Assembly: GCA_002501135.1 (NCBI GenBank)
Contig: DLRQ01000011.1
Location: 1-25,142 of the forward strand
DNA length: 25,142 bases
Reading direction: 5' to 3'
Source: Candidatus Neomicrothrix sp. UBA7884
GTDB taxonomy: Bacteria; Actinomycetota; Acidimicrobiia; Acidimicrobiales; MedAcidi-G1
The stretch's first letter is position 1. The number at the start of each line of letters is the position of its first letter. A program made the position numbers and the translations under genes. Below are positions 1-7,623 of this stretch, piece after piece. The notes under the pieces are model-generated. The model made no database searches. It saw only the letters and a list, made by a program, of their open reading frames with translations, and was not told the DNA's origin.

Positions 1-60
1 GTCGAGGAGGTGGCGGGTCGTGTGTCGGTCGCTGTTGCCGACCGTCTGGCCGGAGCGTGA
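1..60 (+). CDS. tmk: C-terminal end of a probable thymidylate kinase (partial)
   Basis: An open frame enters from the left edge and ends at TGA 58-60, giving 19 residues ending VADRLAGA. The stop overlaps the GTG start of holB (GTGA, 57-60), so the two genes are translationally coupled. Thymidylate kinase (dTMP to dTDP) is the usual gene immediately before holB in actinobacteria, and the amphipathic Val/Ala/Arg-rich tail fits the last helix of Tmk. So little protein is visible that the identity rests mainly on this gene order. Another upstream gene is possible. Confidence 0.45.
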   Translation, partial: VEEVAGRVSVAVADRLAGA

Positions 61-1127
61 ACAGAGACGAGCTCTGGGCGACGGTCATCGGTCAGCCCGA
101 GGCGGTCGGCCTGCTCCGGGATGCCGCTTCCGCCCCGGTGCATGCGTACATGTTCGTGGGCCCGCCCGGAACGGGTCGCATGGAGGCGGCCAGGGCGTTT
201 GCCGGCGCCCTGTTCGCAGGTGACACCGACGGTCCGGGTGGCACCGGTGCAGATCGGCACAGGCGTCTCGCGGTCGAGGGCCTTCACCCCGACCTGGTCC
301 TGGTACAGCCTGAAGGCAGGGCACTGCTTGTTGCTGAAACGGCTGCGATTACGCGCGAGGGGTCGAGGTCGCCGGTGGAGGCGGAACGAAAGGTGATCGT
401 TGTCGACCGGTTCGAGACGGCGGAGCCAGAGGCCGCAGCCGGCCTGTTGAAGACCATTGAGGAACCACCGGCCTCCACGGTCTTCGTCTTGTTGGCCGAG
501 GAGGTTCCCGAGGAGCACGTCACCGTCGCCTCGCGATGTGTCCGGGTTGACTTTCCGCCGCTGACAGACGAGGTGGTTGCCCAGGCCCTGGTTGCCGACT
601 CGGTCGATGAGGACCTGGCCGATGCCCTGGCCGTGGCTGCGTCCGGGCGGTTGGATCGGGCCCGTCTTCTCGCCGAGGACCCGGCATTCATGGGGCGAAG
701 GGACGCATGGAGGTCGGTGCCAGACCGTCTCGATGGAACCGGAGCTGCTGTGGCGGTGGTCGTGGCCGAGATTCAGGAGATGATCGACGGTTCCCAGGCC
801 CCGTTGGCAAGTCGTCACAAGATTGAACTGGAGGACCTTGACGAGCGTGAGAAGGCGCTCGGGACCAGAGGGTCGGGGCGACGTCAGCTTGTTGAACGTC
901 AACGACGTGAGGTGCGGAGGTTGCGTGACGACGAGCTCCGGTTCGGGTTGGCGACCCTGAGCCGCCGCTATCTGGATTGGGCCACAGCCTGTGACCCGAG
1001 TGCCGGGAGCGCTGCTGGTCTCGAGGCGACAGAGCGGATTACAGGGGCTACAGCCGAGCTGACCCGCAACCCGAATGAGCCACTGTTGCTGCAGGCGCTG
1101 TTCCTGGATCTTCCGGTGATCAGGTAG
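57..1127 (+). CDS. holB: DNA polymerase III subunit delta' (clamp loader)
   Basis: The 356-residue protein is the delta' subunit of the replicative clamp loader, which works with DnaX and delta to open and load the beta sliding clamp. The AAA+ core shows a degenerate P-loop, GPPGTGR, at residues 35-41, with Arg in place of the Walker A Lys. LLKTIEEPP lies at about 130-138, and the SRC motif, which supplies the arginine finger, is at 159-161. The zinc module found between the P-loop and the HPDL stretch in many delta' proteins is here a Gly/Asp/Arg segment without cysteines (about 55-75). The only cysteines are in the SRC motif and near residue 304. The C-terminal part (about 200-356) is charged and helical, as expected for the collar domain. 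The GTG start at 57 overlaps the upstream stop. Confidence 0.9.
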   Translation: MNRDELWATVIGQPEAVGLLRDAASAPVHAYMFVGPPGTGRMEAARAFAGALFAGDTDGPGGTGADRHRRLAVEGLHPDLVLVQPEGRALLVAETAAITREGSRSPVEAERKVIVVDRFETAEPEAAAGLLKTIEEPPASTVFVLLAEEVPEEHVTVASRCVRVDFPPLTDEVVAQALVADSVDEDLADALAVAASGRLDRARLLAEDPAFMGRRDAWRSVPDRLDGTGAAVAVVVAEIQEMIDGSQAPLASRHKIELEDLDEREKALGTRGSGRRQLVERQRREVRRLRDDELRFGLATLSRRYLDWATACDPSAGSAAGLEATERITGATAELTRNPNEPLLLQALFLDLPVIR

Positions 1128-1137
1128 AGGGGTCGAG

Positions 1138-1173
1138 ACCTTCCAGTTGACAGGAAGCTCGCCCAGGTACGGT
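1138..1173 (+). promoter_or_regulatory. Autoregulated merR/cueR promoter with CueR-type operator
   Basis: The dyad TTCCAGTTGACAGGAA (1141-1156), preceded by ACC, is a CueR-like box. It matches the copA operator at 1623-1638 in 15 of 16 positions. TTGACA at 1147-1152 lies inside the dyad, and a TANNNT -10 box, TACGGT, lies at 1168-1173. The spacer is a short 15 bp. The operator covers the -35 element rather than sitting between -35 and -10, a layout that suggests autorepression. Six bases separate the -10 box from the GTG at 1180, so the transcript would be leaderless. Confidence 0.65.
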
Positions 1174-1179
1174 GTGCCT

Positions 1180-1584
1180 GTGAAGATCGGGGAGTTGGCT
1201 GATTTGGCCGGTGTGACTACAAAGACCGTTCGCTACTACGAGTCGATCGGTCTGATCGCCGACCCGGCGCGGACACAGTCCGGCTACCGGGACTACGGCG
1301 TCGACGCTGTAGAGCGTCTGAGGTTCGTGCGCGATGCGCAGGCAACGGGGCTGTCCCTCGCCGAGATCTCGTCGGTCCTGGAGTTGAAGGACACGGGCTC
1401 GACGTCGTGCAGCCACACGGCTGCCCTGTTGGAGCGCCATATGGCGGACCTGGATGAGCAGATCCTCCGACTTCAACAGGCCAGGGAGGACCTGTCGGCT
1501 CTGGCCGGCCGTGCTGCGTCCCTTGACCCATCATCGTGCACCGATCCCAACCGGTGTCAGGTAATCGCTTCCTCGTCGGCCTGA
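1180..1584 (+). CDS. cueR: CueR-like MerR-family copper-responsive regulator
   Basis: A 134-residue MerR-family activator is read from the GTG at 1180. An N-terminal winged helix-turn-helix (KIGELADLAGVTTKTVRYYE, residues 2-21, then GL and SGYRDY) is followed by a long dimerisation helix (about 80-110). The C-terminal metal-binding loop holds Cys120 and Cys126 (SSCTDPNRC). Cys77 sits near the start of the dimerisation helix, where Hg and Zn sensors also have Cys and E. coli CueR has Ser, so the protein alone does not settle the metal. The neighbouring Cu(I) ATPase and chaperone and the CueR-type operators argue for Cu(I). Upstream in-frame starts exist (TTG 1147, GTG 1174), but 1147 lies within the operator. 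The start at 1180 begins directly at the conserved KIGEL motif, six bases after a -10 box. Confidence 0.88.
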   Translation: MKIGELADLAGVTTKTVRYYESIGLIADPARTQSGYRDYGVDAVERLRFVRDAQATGLSLAEISSVLELKDTGSTSCSHTAALLERHMADLDEQILRLQQAREDLSALAGRAASLDPSSCTDPNRCQVIASSSA

Positions 1585-1616
1585 CTTGGCGGCCTGCGGG
1601 AATATCTTTCCAGACC

Positions 1617-1648
1617 TTGACATTCCAGTTGACTGGAAGGTTTAGAAT
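1617..1648 (+). promoter_or_regulatory. CueR-activated copA promoter with 20-bp spacer
   Basis: A perfect -35 box (TTGACA, 1617-1622) and a -10 box (TAGAAT, 1643-1648) are separated by 20 bp, the over-long spacing typical of MerR-activated promoters. The dyad TTCCAGT-TG-ACTGGAA (1623-1638) fills the spacer. The GGAAGGTTTA stretch that follows resembles, from memory, the E. coli copA promoter. A CueR dimer bound here would untwist the spacer when Cu(I) is present. The copA ATG (1655) is six bases after the -10 box, so the mRNA should be leaderless. Confidence 0.85.
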
Positions 1649-1654
1649 GGTCGC

Positions 1655-3868
1655 ATGAGCATCGAAACGGTTGACCACCAGTTGGAGGAACCCGCACACA
1701 CGGCCCGTGCCGACCTGGCGATCGAGGGGATGACATGTGCGGCCTGTGCCAGCAGGATCCAGCGTGCACTTGGAAAGTTGAACGGCGTCGACGAGGCACA
1801 GGTCAACTTCGCGACCGGTAGGGCGACCGTGCTACACGGCGCCGGGGTGGGCGACACCGAGTTCCGGTCAACCATCGAGGGCCTTGGCTACGGGGTTGTC
1901 GACACCGAAAGCCCGGACGACTCCGAGGAGCAACGTGCCGCCGACCTGTTGCGCCGCTTCATCGTGGCTGCAGCCCTGGCTGTACCGGTGGTGCTCCTCT
2001 CGATGGTGCCACCACTGCAGTTCGGGGGTTGGGAATGGCTGGTGGCGATCCTGGCGACACCCGTCGTCTTCTGGTCCGGATGGACCTTCCACCGGGCGGC
2101 CTGGATGAACCTGAGACACGGTGCAACCACGATGGACACCCTCGTCTCCATGGGAACCCTGTCAGCATGGTTGTGGTCGACGGTGGTCCTGGTCGGCGAC
2201 ATCGAAGGTGGCCACGTCTACTACGAGACCGGCATGGTGATCGTGGCACTCATCCTGCTGGGGAAGTGGTTCGAGGTCCGCGCAAAACGGCGGTCAGGCG
2301 ACGCCATTCGCGCCCTGGCTGACCTCGGCGCCCGCACGGCACGACTCGAAGACGGAACCGAGGTGGCCCTCGACGACCTGGTGGTCGGCATGCGTTTCGT
2401 GGTCCGGCCAGGCGAGAAGATCGCGACGGACGGGGTGGTGGTCGACGGCCAGTCAGCGGTCAATGCGTCAATGGTCACAGGCGAACCCGTCCCCGTCGAT
2501 GTCGCCATCGGCGACGAGGTCATTGGCGCCACGATCAACACCAACGGCTCCCTGGTCGTGGAGGCCACGCGGGTGGGTGCAGGCACCGTGCTGGCCCAGA
2601 TCATCAGGCTCGTCGACGAGGCCCAGGGAAGCAGGGCCGAGGTGCAGCGCCTCGCAGACCGCGTATCAGCCGTGTTCGTTCCATTCGCCATTGCAACGGC
2701 GGTGGTAACGCTCGGAGTCTGGTTCCTGATGGGGAACTCGGCCGACGCTGCCTTCACAGCAGCGGTAGCAGTCCTGATCATCGCCTGCCCGTGCGCACTG
2801 GGACTGGCCACCCCCATGGGGATCATGGTCGGGACGGGCAGGGGTGCCCAGCTGGGCGTGATCATCAAGGGCGGTGAGGTGCTCGAGGACACTCGGGCAG
2901 TTGATGTCGTTGTAGTCGACAAGACCGGCACGCTCACCGAGGGACGTATGGAGCTGACTGAGGTTCAGGCCCCGGATGTTGAATCCGGCGAGATCCTCAG
3001 GATGGCGGCCTCCCTTGAGGCCCGCTCCGAGCACCCGATCGCACAGGCCGTGAGCAGCGCCGTGAAGGAACACGGAAACGTCGCCGGCTTCTCGAACACA
3101 CCCGGAGTAGGCGTGACCGGAACGGTCGACGGTACCGAGGTACGGGTGGGGCGGCGCCGGCTGTTCGACACCGTTCCCGCCCGGGTCGAGGACCTGGCCG
3201 TCACAGCCGAGGCGACCGGTGCCACCGTCGTCTTCGCCGGACGGGGACCCCAGGCCGAGGCGATCCTCATGGTTTCTGACCGGCTCAAGGAGACCTCCGT
3301 TGCCGCCGTTGCTGCCTTCCACGACCAGGGTCTCAGCGTGACCCTGCTGACAGGCGACAACCTGCGGACAGCCGAGTTCGTAGGGGCAGCCGTAGGAGTC
3401 GATCACGTGATCGCCGAGGTGATGCCCGATGACAAGGCGGCCGAGGTGCGACGACTGCAGGCCGAGGGTCACAGGGTGGCGATGGTCGGTGATGGCATCA
3501 ACGATGCACCCGCGCTGGCTCAGGCAGACCTCGGCATAGCCGTGGGTACCGGAACAGATGTGGCGATGGAGGCCTCGGACCTGACCATCGTCACCGGTGA
3601 CCTGAGGGCCGTAGCCGACGCGATCGCGCTGTCACGTCGAACGCTCGGCACGATCAAGGGAAACCTCTTCTGGGCTTTCGCCTACAACGCCGCAGCTATT
3701 CCACTGGCCGCCAGCGGCATCTTGAACCCGATGATCGCCGCCGGGGCAATGGGCGTGTCATCGCTGTTCGTGGTCACCAACAGTCTCCGTCTCATGCGCT
3801 TTGCGGGTTACCGCAGCCCTGCGCAGAGTCGATCAACAACACCTACACAGGAAACGGTGACCACATGA
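1655..3868 (+). CDS. copA: Cu(I)-translocating P1B-type ATPase CopA
   Basis: A 737-residue membrane pump that exports cytoplasmic Cu(I) using ATP. One N-terminal heavy-metal-associated domain carries GMTCAAC (Cys28, Cys31). The transmembrane metal site is CPC at 378-380. The phosphorylated Asp422 is in DKTGTLT, the class-specific His is in SEHPIAQAV, and the ATP hinge GDGIND starts at 612. Tyr677-Asn678 in TM7 and MxxSS (699-703) in TM8 are the signatures of the Cu(I) class (P1B-1) rather than the Zn/Cd class. The gene is driven by the MerR-type promoter just upstream, probably as a leaderless mRNA. It overlaps copZ by ATGA, which implies coupled translation of pump and chaperone. Length and domain order are ordinary for bacterial CopA with a single HMA domain. 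Confidence 0.96.
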   Translation: MSIETVDHQLEEPAHTARADLAIEGMTCAACASRIQRALGKLNGVDEAQVNFATGRATVLHGAGVGDTEFRSTIEGLGYGVVDTESPDDSEEQRAADLLRRFIVAAALAVPVVLLSMVPPLQFGGWEWLVAILATPVVFWSGWTFHRAAWMNLRHGATTMDTLVSMGTLSAWLWSTVVLVGDIEGGHVYYETGMVIVALILLGKWFEVRAKRRSGDAIRALADLGARTARLEDGTEVALDDLVVGMRFVVRPGEKIATDGVVVDGQSAVNASMVTGEPVPVDVAIGDEVIGATINTNGSLVVEATRVGAGTVLAQIIRLVDEAQGSRAEVQRLADRVSAVFVPFAIATAVVTLGVWFLMGNSADAAFTAAVAVLIIACPCALGLATPMGIMVGTGRGAQLGVIIKGGEVLEDTRAVDVVVVDKTGTLTEGRMELTEVQAPDVESGEILRMAASLEARSEHPIAQAVSSAVKEHGNVAGFSNTPGVGVTGTVDGTEVRVGRRRLFDTVPARVEDLAVTAEATGATVVFAGRGPQAEAILMVSDRLKETSVAAVAAFHDQGLSVTLLTGDNLRTAEFVGAAVGVDHVIAEVMPDDKAAEVRRLQAEGHRVAMVGDGINDAPALAQADLGIAVGTGTDVAMEASDLTIVTGDLRAVADAIALSRRTLGTIKGNLFWAFAYNAAAIPLAASGILNPMIAAGAMGVSSLFVVTNSLRLMRFAGYRSPAQSRSTTPTQETVTT

Positions 3869-4062
3869 CAACGACCCGCGTCTACTCGGTTCCAGACATG
3901 AGTTGCGACCACTGCGTCCAGGCGATCACAGGCCAGGTGGCACCCGTCGAGGGGGTTACGGACCTCGCAATCGACCTCGAAGCAAAAACCGTCACCGTCA
4001 CCGGTGGCGACGACGCCGCAGTGGTTGCAGCAATCGACGAGGCCGGCTTCGACATCGCCTGA
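3865..4062 (+). CDS. copZ: CopZ-like copper chaperone (HMA domain)
   Basis: A 65-residue stand-alone heavy-metal-associated domain with the Cu(I) motif MSCDHC (Cys14, Cys17) and the expected ferredoxin-like beta-alpha-beta pattern. The C-terminal IDEAGFDI replaces the usual IEDAGYEV. CopZ binds cytoplasmic Cu(I) and hands it to the N-terminal domain or entry site of CopA. Its ATG overlaps the copA stop codon (ATGA, 3865-3868), so it is the last gene of the copper operon. The next gene, 34 bp further on, is convergent. Confidence 0.93.
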   Translation: MTTTRVYSVPDMSCDHCVQAITGQVAPVEGVTDLAIDLEAKTVTVTGGDDAAVVAAIDEAGFDIA

Positions 4063-4096
4063 GGGCGTTCTTGGAATGTCAACCGGCCAGATGCCG

Positions 4097-4810
4097 TCAG
4101 GCGTCGTGCACCTGGACGCGGACCCTCTTGAACCCCTTGCCCTTTGACTCGGTCTTGACGACCTCAATGCGGCCCACCTGACCTGTCGACGAGACATGGG
4201 TCCCACCGTCTGCCTGACGGTCCAGACCGACAATGTCGACCACTCTGATCTCGGTTACCGACTCGGGGATCAGGTTCACCTTTGTCCGAATCAGGTCATT
4301 GTCGAGCACCGCCTCGTCCCTGGCGAGGAACGACACCTCGATAGGGCGGTCGGCTGCCAACTCGGCGTTGCACAACTCGCTGACGCGATTCTTGAAATCT
4401 GGAGGCAACTCGGTCAACTCGAAGTCCATTCGGGCCTGAAGCGGCTGCATGTTTCCGCCGGTAACCGGACGGTGCCACTCACGCCAGATCACACCGCAGA
4501 GAACGTGCATAGCTGTGTGGGTCCTCATCAACTGCCGCCGGCGCTCGTCATCCACCTCGCCGGCGACGATCGTGCCGACTGCCGGAACCGGTCCGGCGAG
4601 GTGGTGCAGTACCCGGTTACCGGCTGAACGGACATCGACGACCGACGCTGCGCCCGTCTCCCATGTGAGGTGTCCCGTGTCGTGGGGCTGGCCACCGCTG
4701 GTGGCGTAGAACGCAGTGCGGTCCAGCTCGACCATCTCGTCATCGACTGAGACCACCGTGGCATCAAATGCTCGGAGGTCGGCGTCTCGCAGGTAGAGGC
4801 GGTCGGTCAC
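4097..4810 (-). CDS. AlaX-type alanyl-tRNA editing hydrolase
   Basis: A 237-residue free-standing editing protein related to the C-terminal editing domain of alanyl-tRNA synthetase. Such proteins deacylate Ser-tRNA(Ala) or Gly-tRNA(Ala). Visible landmarks are FYATSGGQPHDTG (34-46), the zinc motif HTAMH (His98, His102), GGNMQ (118-122), and the second metal motif DGGTHV with His205. Asp201 occupies the place where the canonical motif has Cys (CxxxH). There is no tRNA synthetase core, so this is a trans-editing factor. The GTG start at 4810 has an upstream GGAG at good spacing, and the gene is divergent from sucC. Substrate choice (Ser or Gly) cannot be told from sequence alone. Confidence 0.88.
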   Translation of the reverse strand: MTDRLYLRDADLRAFDATVVSVDDEMVELDRTAFYATSGGQPHDTGHLTWETGAASVVDVRSAGNRVLHHLAGPVPAVGTIVAGEVDDERRRQLMRTHTAMHVLCGVIWREWHRPVTGGNMQPLQARMDFELTELPPDFKNRVSELCNAELAADRPIEVSFLARDEAVLDNDLIRTKVNLIPESVTEIRVVDIVGLDRQADGGTHVSSTGQVGRIEVVKTESKGKGFKRVRVQVHDA

Positions 4811-4858
4811 GGTCAGCTCCGGTCAGTCGTCGTGGAGATCATGGACATGGTCCCAACG

Positions 4859-4888
4859 GGTGGTACAGCCACACCACCTGTCTAGTAT
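4859..4888 (+). promoter_or_regulatory. Candidate sucCD promoter with inverted repeat
   Basis: TAGTAT (4883-4888) is a good TANNNT -10 box, 72 bases ahead of the sucC start. Where a -35 element would lie there is instead an inverted repeat, GGTGGT (4859-4864) - 8 bp - ACCACC (4873-4878), a possible operator. The region is the divergent spacer between the AlaX gene and sucC. Confidence 0.4.
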
Positions 4889-4960
4889 CGCCGGAAACCT
4901 CGGTAGCCGGTGGAGCCGGCCGGCGGGTAGGTGTCACGACGGGTACAGGAGGCCGCCGAG

Positions 4961-6118
4961 GTGGATCTTTTCGAGTATCAGGGCAAGCAGTTCTTCGCTG
5001 GCTACGGCATGCCGGTCTCACCCGGCGAGATCGCGTTCACCGTCGACGAGGCGGTGGCCGCAGCCGAGAGGCTCGGCACCCCGGTCATGGTCAAGGCCCA
5101 GGTCCACGCCGGTGGGCGAGGCAAGGCCGGAGGCGTCAAGTTCGCAGCCACCGTCGACGATGTCCGAACCCACGCCTCGGCCATTCTGGGTCTCGACATA
5201 AAGGGTCACGTAGTCGGCCGGGTCTGGATCGAGAAGGCCTCCGATATCGCCGAGGAGTACTACGCCAGCTTCACGCTCGACCGGTCCGAAAAGAAGCACC
5301 TGGGAATGCTCTCAGTCGAGGGTGGAGTCGAGATCGAGACGGTTGCAGAGGAGAACCCCGATGCAATCGCCAAGGTCTGGATCGATCCCGTCGACGGTCT
5401 GAGCGAGTCCGAGTGTCGCAGCTGGGTTGCTGCAGCCGGACTTCCTGATGTCGCCGTTGACGGAACGGTCGACATCTTGTTGAAGCTCTACACCGCATAC
5501 GTCGAAGGTGACGCCGACATGGTCGAGATCAACCCGTTGATCCTCACGCCAGAGGGCCAGGTCCACGTTCTCGATGCCAAGGTCACGCTTGATGCCAACT
5601 CGGTGTTCCGCCACGAGGACTACGCAGCATTCGACGAGACCCAGAGCCGCGACGAACGTGAGACAGCTGCACACAAGATCGGGCTCCAGTACGTGGGTCT
5701 GGACGGCTCGGTTGGCGTGATCGCCAACGGTGCCGGCCTGGCCATGTCCACCGTCGACGTCATCAGCCAGGTAGGTGGTGCCGCTGCCAATTTCCTGGAC
5801 ATCGGTGGTGGTGCCGACGTCGACACCATGGCCGGGGCCCTTGAGGTCATCAACAACGATCCGGCGGTGCGATCCATCTTCATCAACATCTTCGGTGGAA
5901 TCACCAGGGGCGAGGTGGTCGCCAACGGGATCGTCGAGGCCCTCGAACGGGTGACCATCAACTCTCCCATAGTGATCCGGTTGGACGGAACCAACGCCGA
6001 CGAGGGCCGGCTGATTCTCGAGCCCCATTTCTCCGGCTCACTCCAGATGGCCCCCACCATGCTCGAGGCTGCCGAACGTGCCGTGGGTCTGACTGCTACC
6101 GAGGGAACAGGGGCCTGA
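4961..6118 (+). CDS. sucC: Succinyl-CoA ligase (ADP-forming) beta subunit
   Basis: A 385-residue beta subunit of succinyl-CoA synthetase, which interconverts succinyl-CoA and succinate with substrate-level ATP (or GTP) formation in the TCA cycle. The N-terminus reads DLFEYQGKQFFAGYGMPVSP. The ATP-grasp domain shows KAQVHAGGRGKAGGVK at about residues 45-60. NPLILTPEG lies near 200, and the C-terminal ligase half carries IFGGITRGEVVANGI. Length is almost the same as E. coli SucC (388). An in-frame start exists 30 bp upstream, but GTG 4961 is preferred because AGGAGG (4947-4952) sits eight bases before it and homologues begin at this point. One base separates its stop from sucD. Confidence 0.96.
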   Translation: MDLFEYQGKQFFAGYGMPVSPGEIAFTVDEAVAAAERLGTPVMVKAQVHAGGRGKAGGVKFAATVDDVRTHASAILGLDIKGHVVGRVWIEKASDIAEEYYASFTLDRSEKKHLGMLSVEGGVEIETVAEENPDAIAKVWIDPVDGLSESECRSWVAAAGLPDVAVDGTVDILLKLYTAYVEGDADMVEINPLILTPEGQVHVLDAKVTLDANSVFRHEDYAAFDETQSRDERETAAHKIGLQYVGLDGSVGVIANGAGLAMSTVDVISQVGGAAANFLDIGGGADVDTMAGALEVINNDPAVRSIFINIFGGITRGEVVANGIVEALERVTINSPIVIRLDGTNADEGRLILEPHFSGSLQMAPTMLEAAERAVGLTATEGTGA

Positions 6119-6119
6119 G

Positions 6120-7004
6120 ATGAGCATCTTCGTCGATGAGACCACACGCGTCGTCTACCAGGGGCTTACCGGTAGCCAGGGTCGCTACTACGGCCTCTTG
6201 AACCGTGACTACGGAACCCAGGTCGTGGCAGGTACCAACCCCCGAAAGGCCGGCGAGGACGTCGACGGGATCCCCATTTTCGCCTCCGTCGCCGAGGCCG
6301 TCGCCGAGACCGGCGCAACCGCCTCGTGCATCTTCATACCGGCGCCCGGTGTTCACGACGCGGTTATCGAGGCCGCCGAGGGCGGTGTGAAGTTCATCGT
6401 GTCGGTTACCGAGGGAGTGCCGGCCCACGACGAGGCCCGGTTCTACAACCACTTGCGGCGCGACTTCCCCGACGTCCAACTGCTGGGACCCAACTGCCCC
6501 GGGATCATCTCGCCCGGCCGATGCAACATCGGCATTACAGCCGGCCACATCGCACTCCCCGGCGGACCCGTCGGAATCGTGAGCCGCTCAGGAACCCTCA
6601 CCTACCAGGCGCTATACGAGCTCAAGCAGAAGGGAATCGGCTGCACAACCTGTGTCGGAATCGGTGGAGATCCGGTACCAGGCACATCGTTCATCGACTG
6701 CCTCGCAGCCTTCGAGGAAGATCCCGAGACGAAGGCCGTGATGATGATCGGTGAGATCGGCGGGTCCGCCGAAGAGGAGGCCGCAGCCTTCATCCGGGAC
6801 CACATGACCAAGCCCGTGGCGAGCTACGTGGCCGGCGTAACCGCACCTCCAGGCAAGAAGATGGGCCATGCCGGGGCCATCGTCTCCGGTGGCAGGGGGA
6901 CCGCCGCAGCCAAGATGGATGCGCTCCGGAGCGCCGGGGTGCAGGTCGGGCTGAACCCGACCGAGGCAGGCGAGTTGATGGCCCGAATCGTGGCAGGGCT
7001 CTAA
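6120..7004 (+). CDS. sucD: Succinyl-CoA ligase (ADP-forming) alpha subunit
   Basis: A 294-residue alpha subunit that binds CoA and carries the phosphohistidine intermediate. The Rossmann CoA-binding part has GLTGSQGRYY near the N-terminus. LLGPNCPGIISPG is in the middle, and the active-site His250 is in KKMGHAGAIVSGG. The alpha/beta pair acts as a cytoplasmic heterodimer or heterotetramer. The ATG lies one base after the sucC stop (TGAGATG), so the two chains are co-translated in equal amounts. Length and motifs are ordinary for the family. Confidence 0.97.
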   Translation: MSIFVDETTRVVYQGLTGSQGRYYGLLNRDYGTQVVAGTNPRKAGEDVDGIPIFASVAEAVAETGATASCIFIPAPGVHDAVIEAAEGGVKFIVSVTEGVPAHDEARFYNHLRRDFPDVQLLGPNCPGIISPGRCNIGITAGHIALPGGPVGIVSRSGTLTYQALYELKQKGIGCTTCVGIGGDPVPGTSFIDCLAAFEEDPETKAVMMIGEIGGSAEEEAAAFIRDHMTKPVASYVAGVTAPPGKKMGHAGAIVSGGRGTAAAKMDALRSAGVQVGLNPTEAGELMARIVAGL

Positions 7005-7031
7005 GCAGGTTCTGGAACCACAGGCCGCTGG

Positions 7032-7037
7032 TACGGT
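7032..7037 (+). promoter_or_regulatory. -10 box for leaderless purN transcript
   Basis: TACGGT (TANNNT) lies seven bases before the purN ATG at 7045. No Shine-Dalgarno sequence is present. A weak -35 candidate, TTCTGG, lies 16 bp upstream. The spacing predicts transcription starting at or within a base or two of the ATG. Confidence 0.5.
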
Positions 7038-7044
7038 CGCAACC

Positions 7045-7623
7045 ATGCGTCTGGCCGTGTTGGCATCCGGAACCGGTTCGATCCTCGAGGCCATCGTGGA
7101 TGCCGGCCTCCCCGTGCACCTGATGGTTACCGACAGGCCATGCAGGGCGCTTGACCTGGCTACCTCCCTGGGAATACCGACAAGGGTCGTTGAACGTGAC
7201 TCGTTCGGAGACGACTTCGACCGCGACACCTACACCGTCGAGTTGGTGGACACCCTTGCCGAGGTCGGGGCAGACCTCGTTGCCATGGCCGGCTTCGGCA
7301 CAATTCTTGCCCAGCCCGCCTACGACAGGTTCGCCGGTCGCATCCTCAACACCCACCCGGCTCTGCTGCCTTCCTTTCCCGGATGGCACGCCGTGGCCGA
7401 TGCCATGGCCCACGGTGTCAAGGTCACGGGCTGCACGGTGCACATCGCGACCCTCGAGGTCGATTCTGGACCGATCCTCGCCCAGGAGGCTGTACCCGTA
7501 CTGCCCGATGACGACGAAGCCAGCCTCCACGAGCGGATCAAAGCCGTCGAACGACACCTCTACCCCGAGACGATCCGCGCCGTGATGGAGAACAGGGCGG
7601 TCCTGATGGGAGAACCCGCATGA
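7045..7623 (+). CDS. purN: Phosphoribosylglycinamide formyltransferase (GART 1)
   Basis: A 192-residue cytoplasmic enzyme of purine synthesis that transfers a formyl group from 10-formyl-THF to GAR, giving FGAR. The catalytic triad Asn102, His104 (NTHPALLPSFPG) and Asp140 (EVDSGPI) keeps the same relative spacing as E. coli Asn106, His108 and Asp144. The phosphate loop, ASGTGSILEAI, is a variant of the usual SGNGSNLQAI and lacks the Asn-Leu pair. The gene overlaps purH by ATGA (7620-7623) and lies two genes before folD, which makes its cofactor. It appears to have its own leaderless promoter rather than depending only on sucCD read-through. Confidence 0.95.
   Translation: MRLAVLASGTGSILEAIVDAGLPVHLMVTDRPCRALDLATSLGIPTRVVERDSFGDDFDRDTYTVELVDTLAEVGADLVAMAGFGTILAQPAYDRFAGRILNTHPALLPSFPGWHAVADAMAHGVKVTGCTVHIATLEVDSGPILAQEAVPVLPDDDEASLHERIKAVERHLYPETIRAVMENRAVLMGEPA

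Noticed and set aside
2221..2937. 238-codon minus-strand open frame inside copA
   Set aside because: It is antisense to the best-supported gene in the window, rich in Ser and Thr, with no independent start signals.
4063..4096. Hairpin CCTGAGGGC / GCCGTCAGG between copZ and the AlaX gene
   Set aside because: One mismatch, a 25-base loop and partial location in coding sequence make it too weak to call a terminator.
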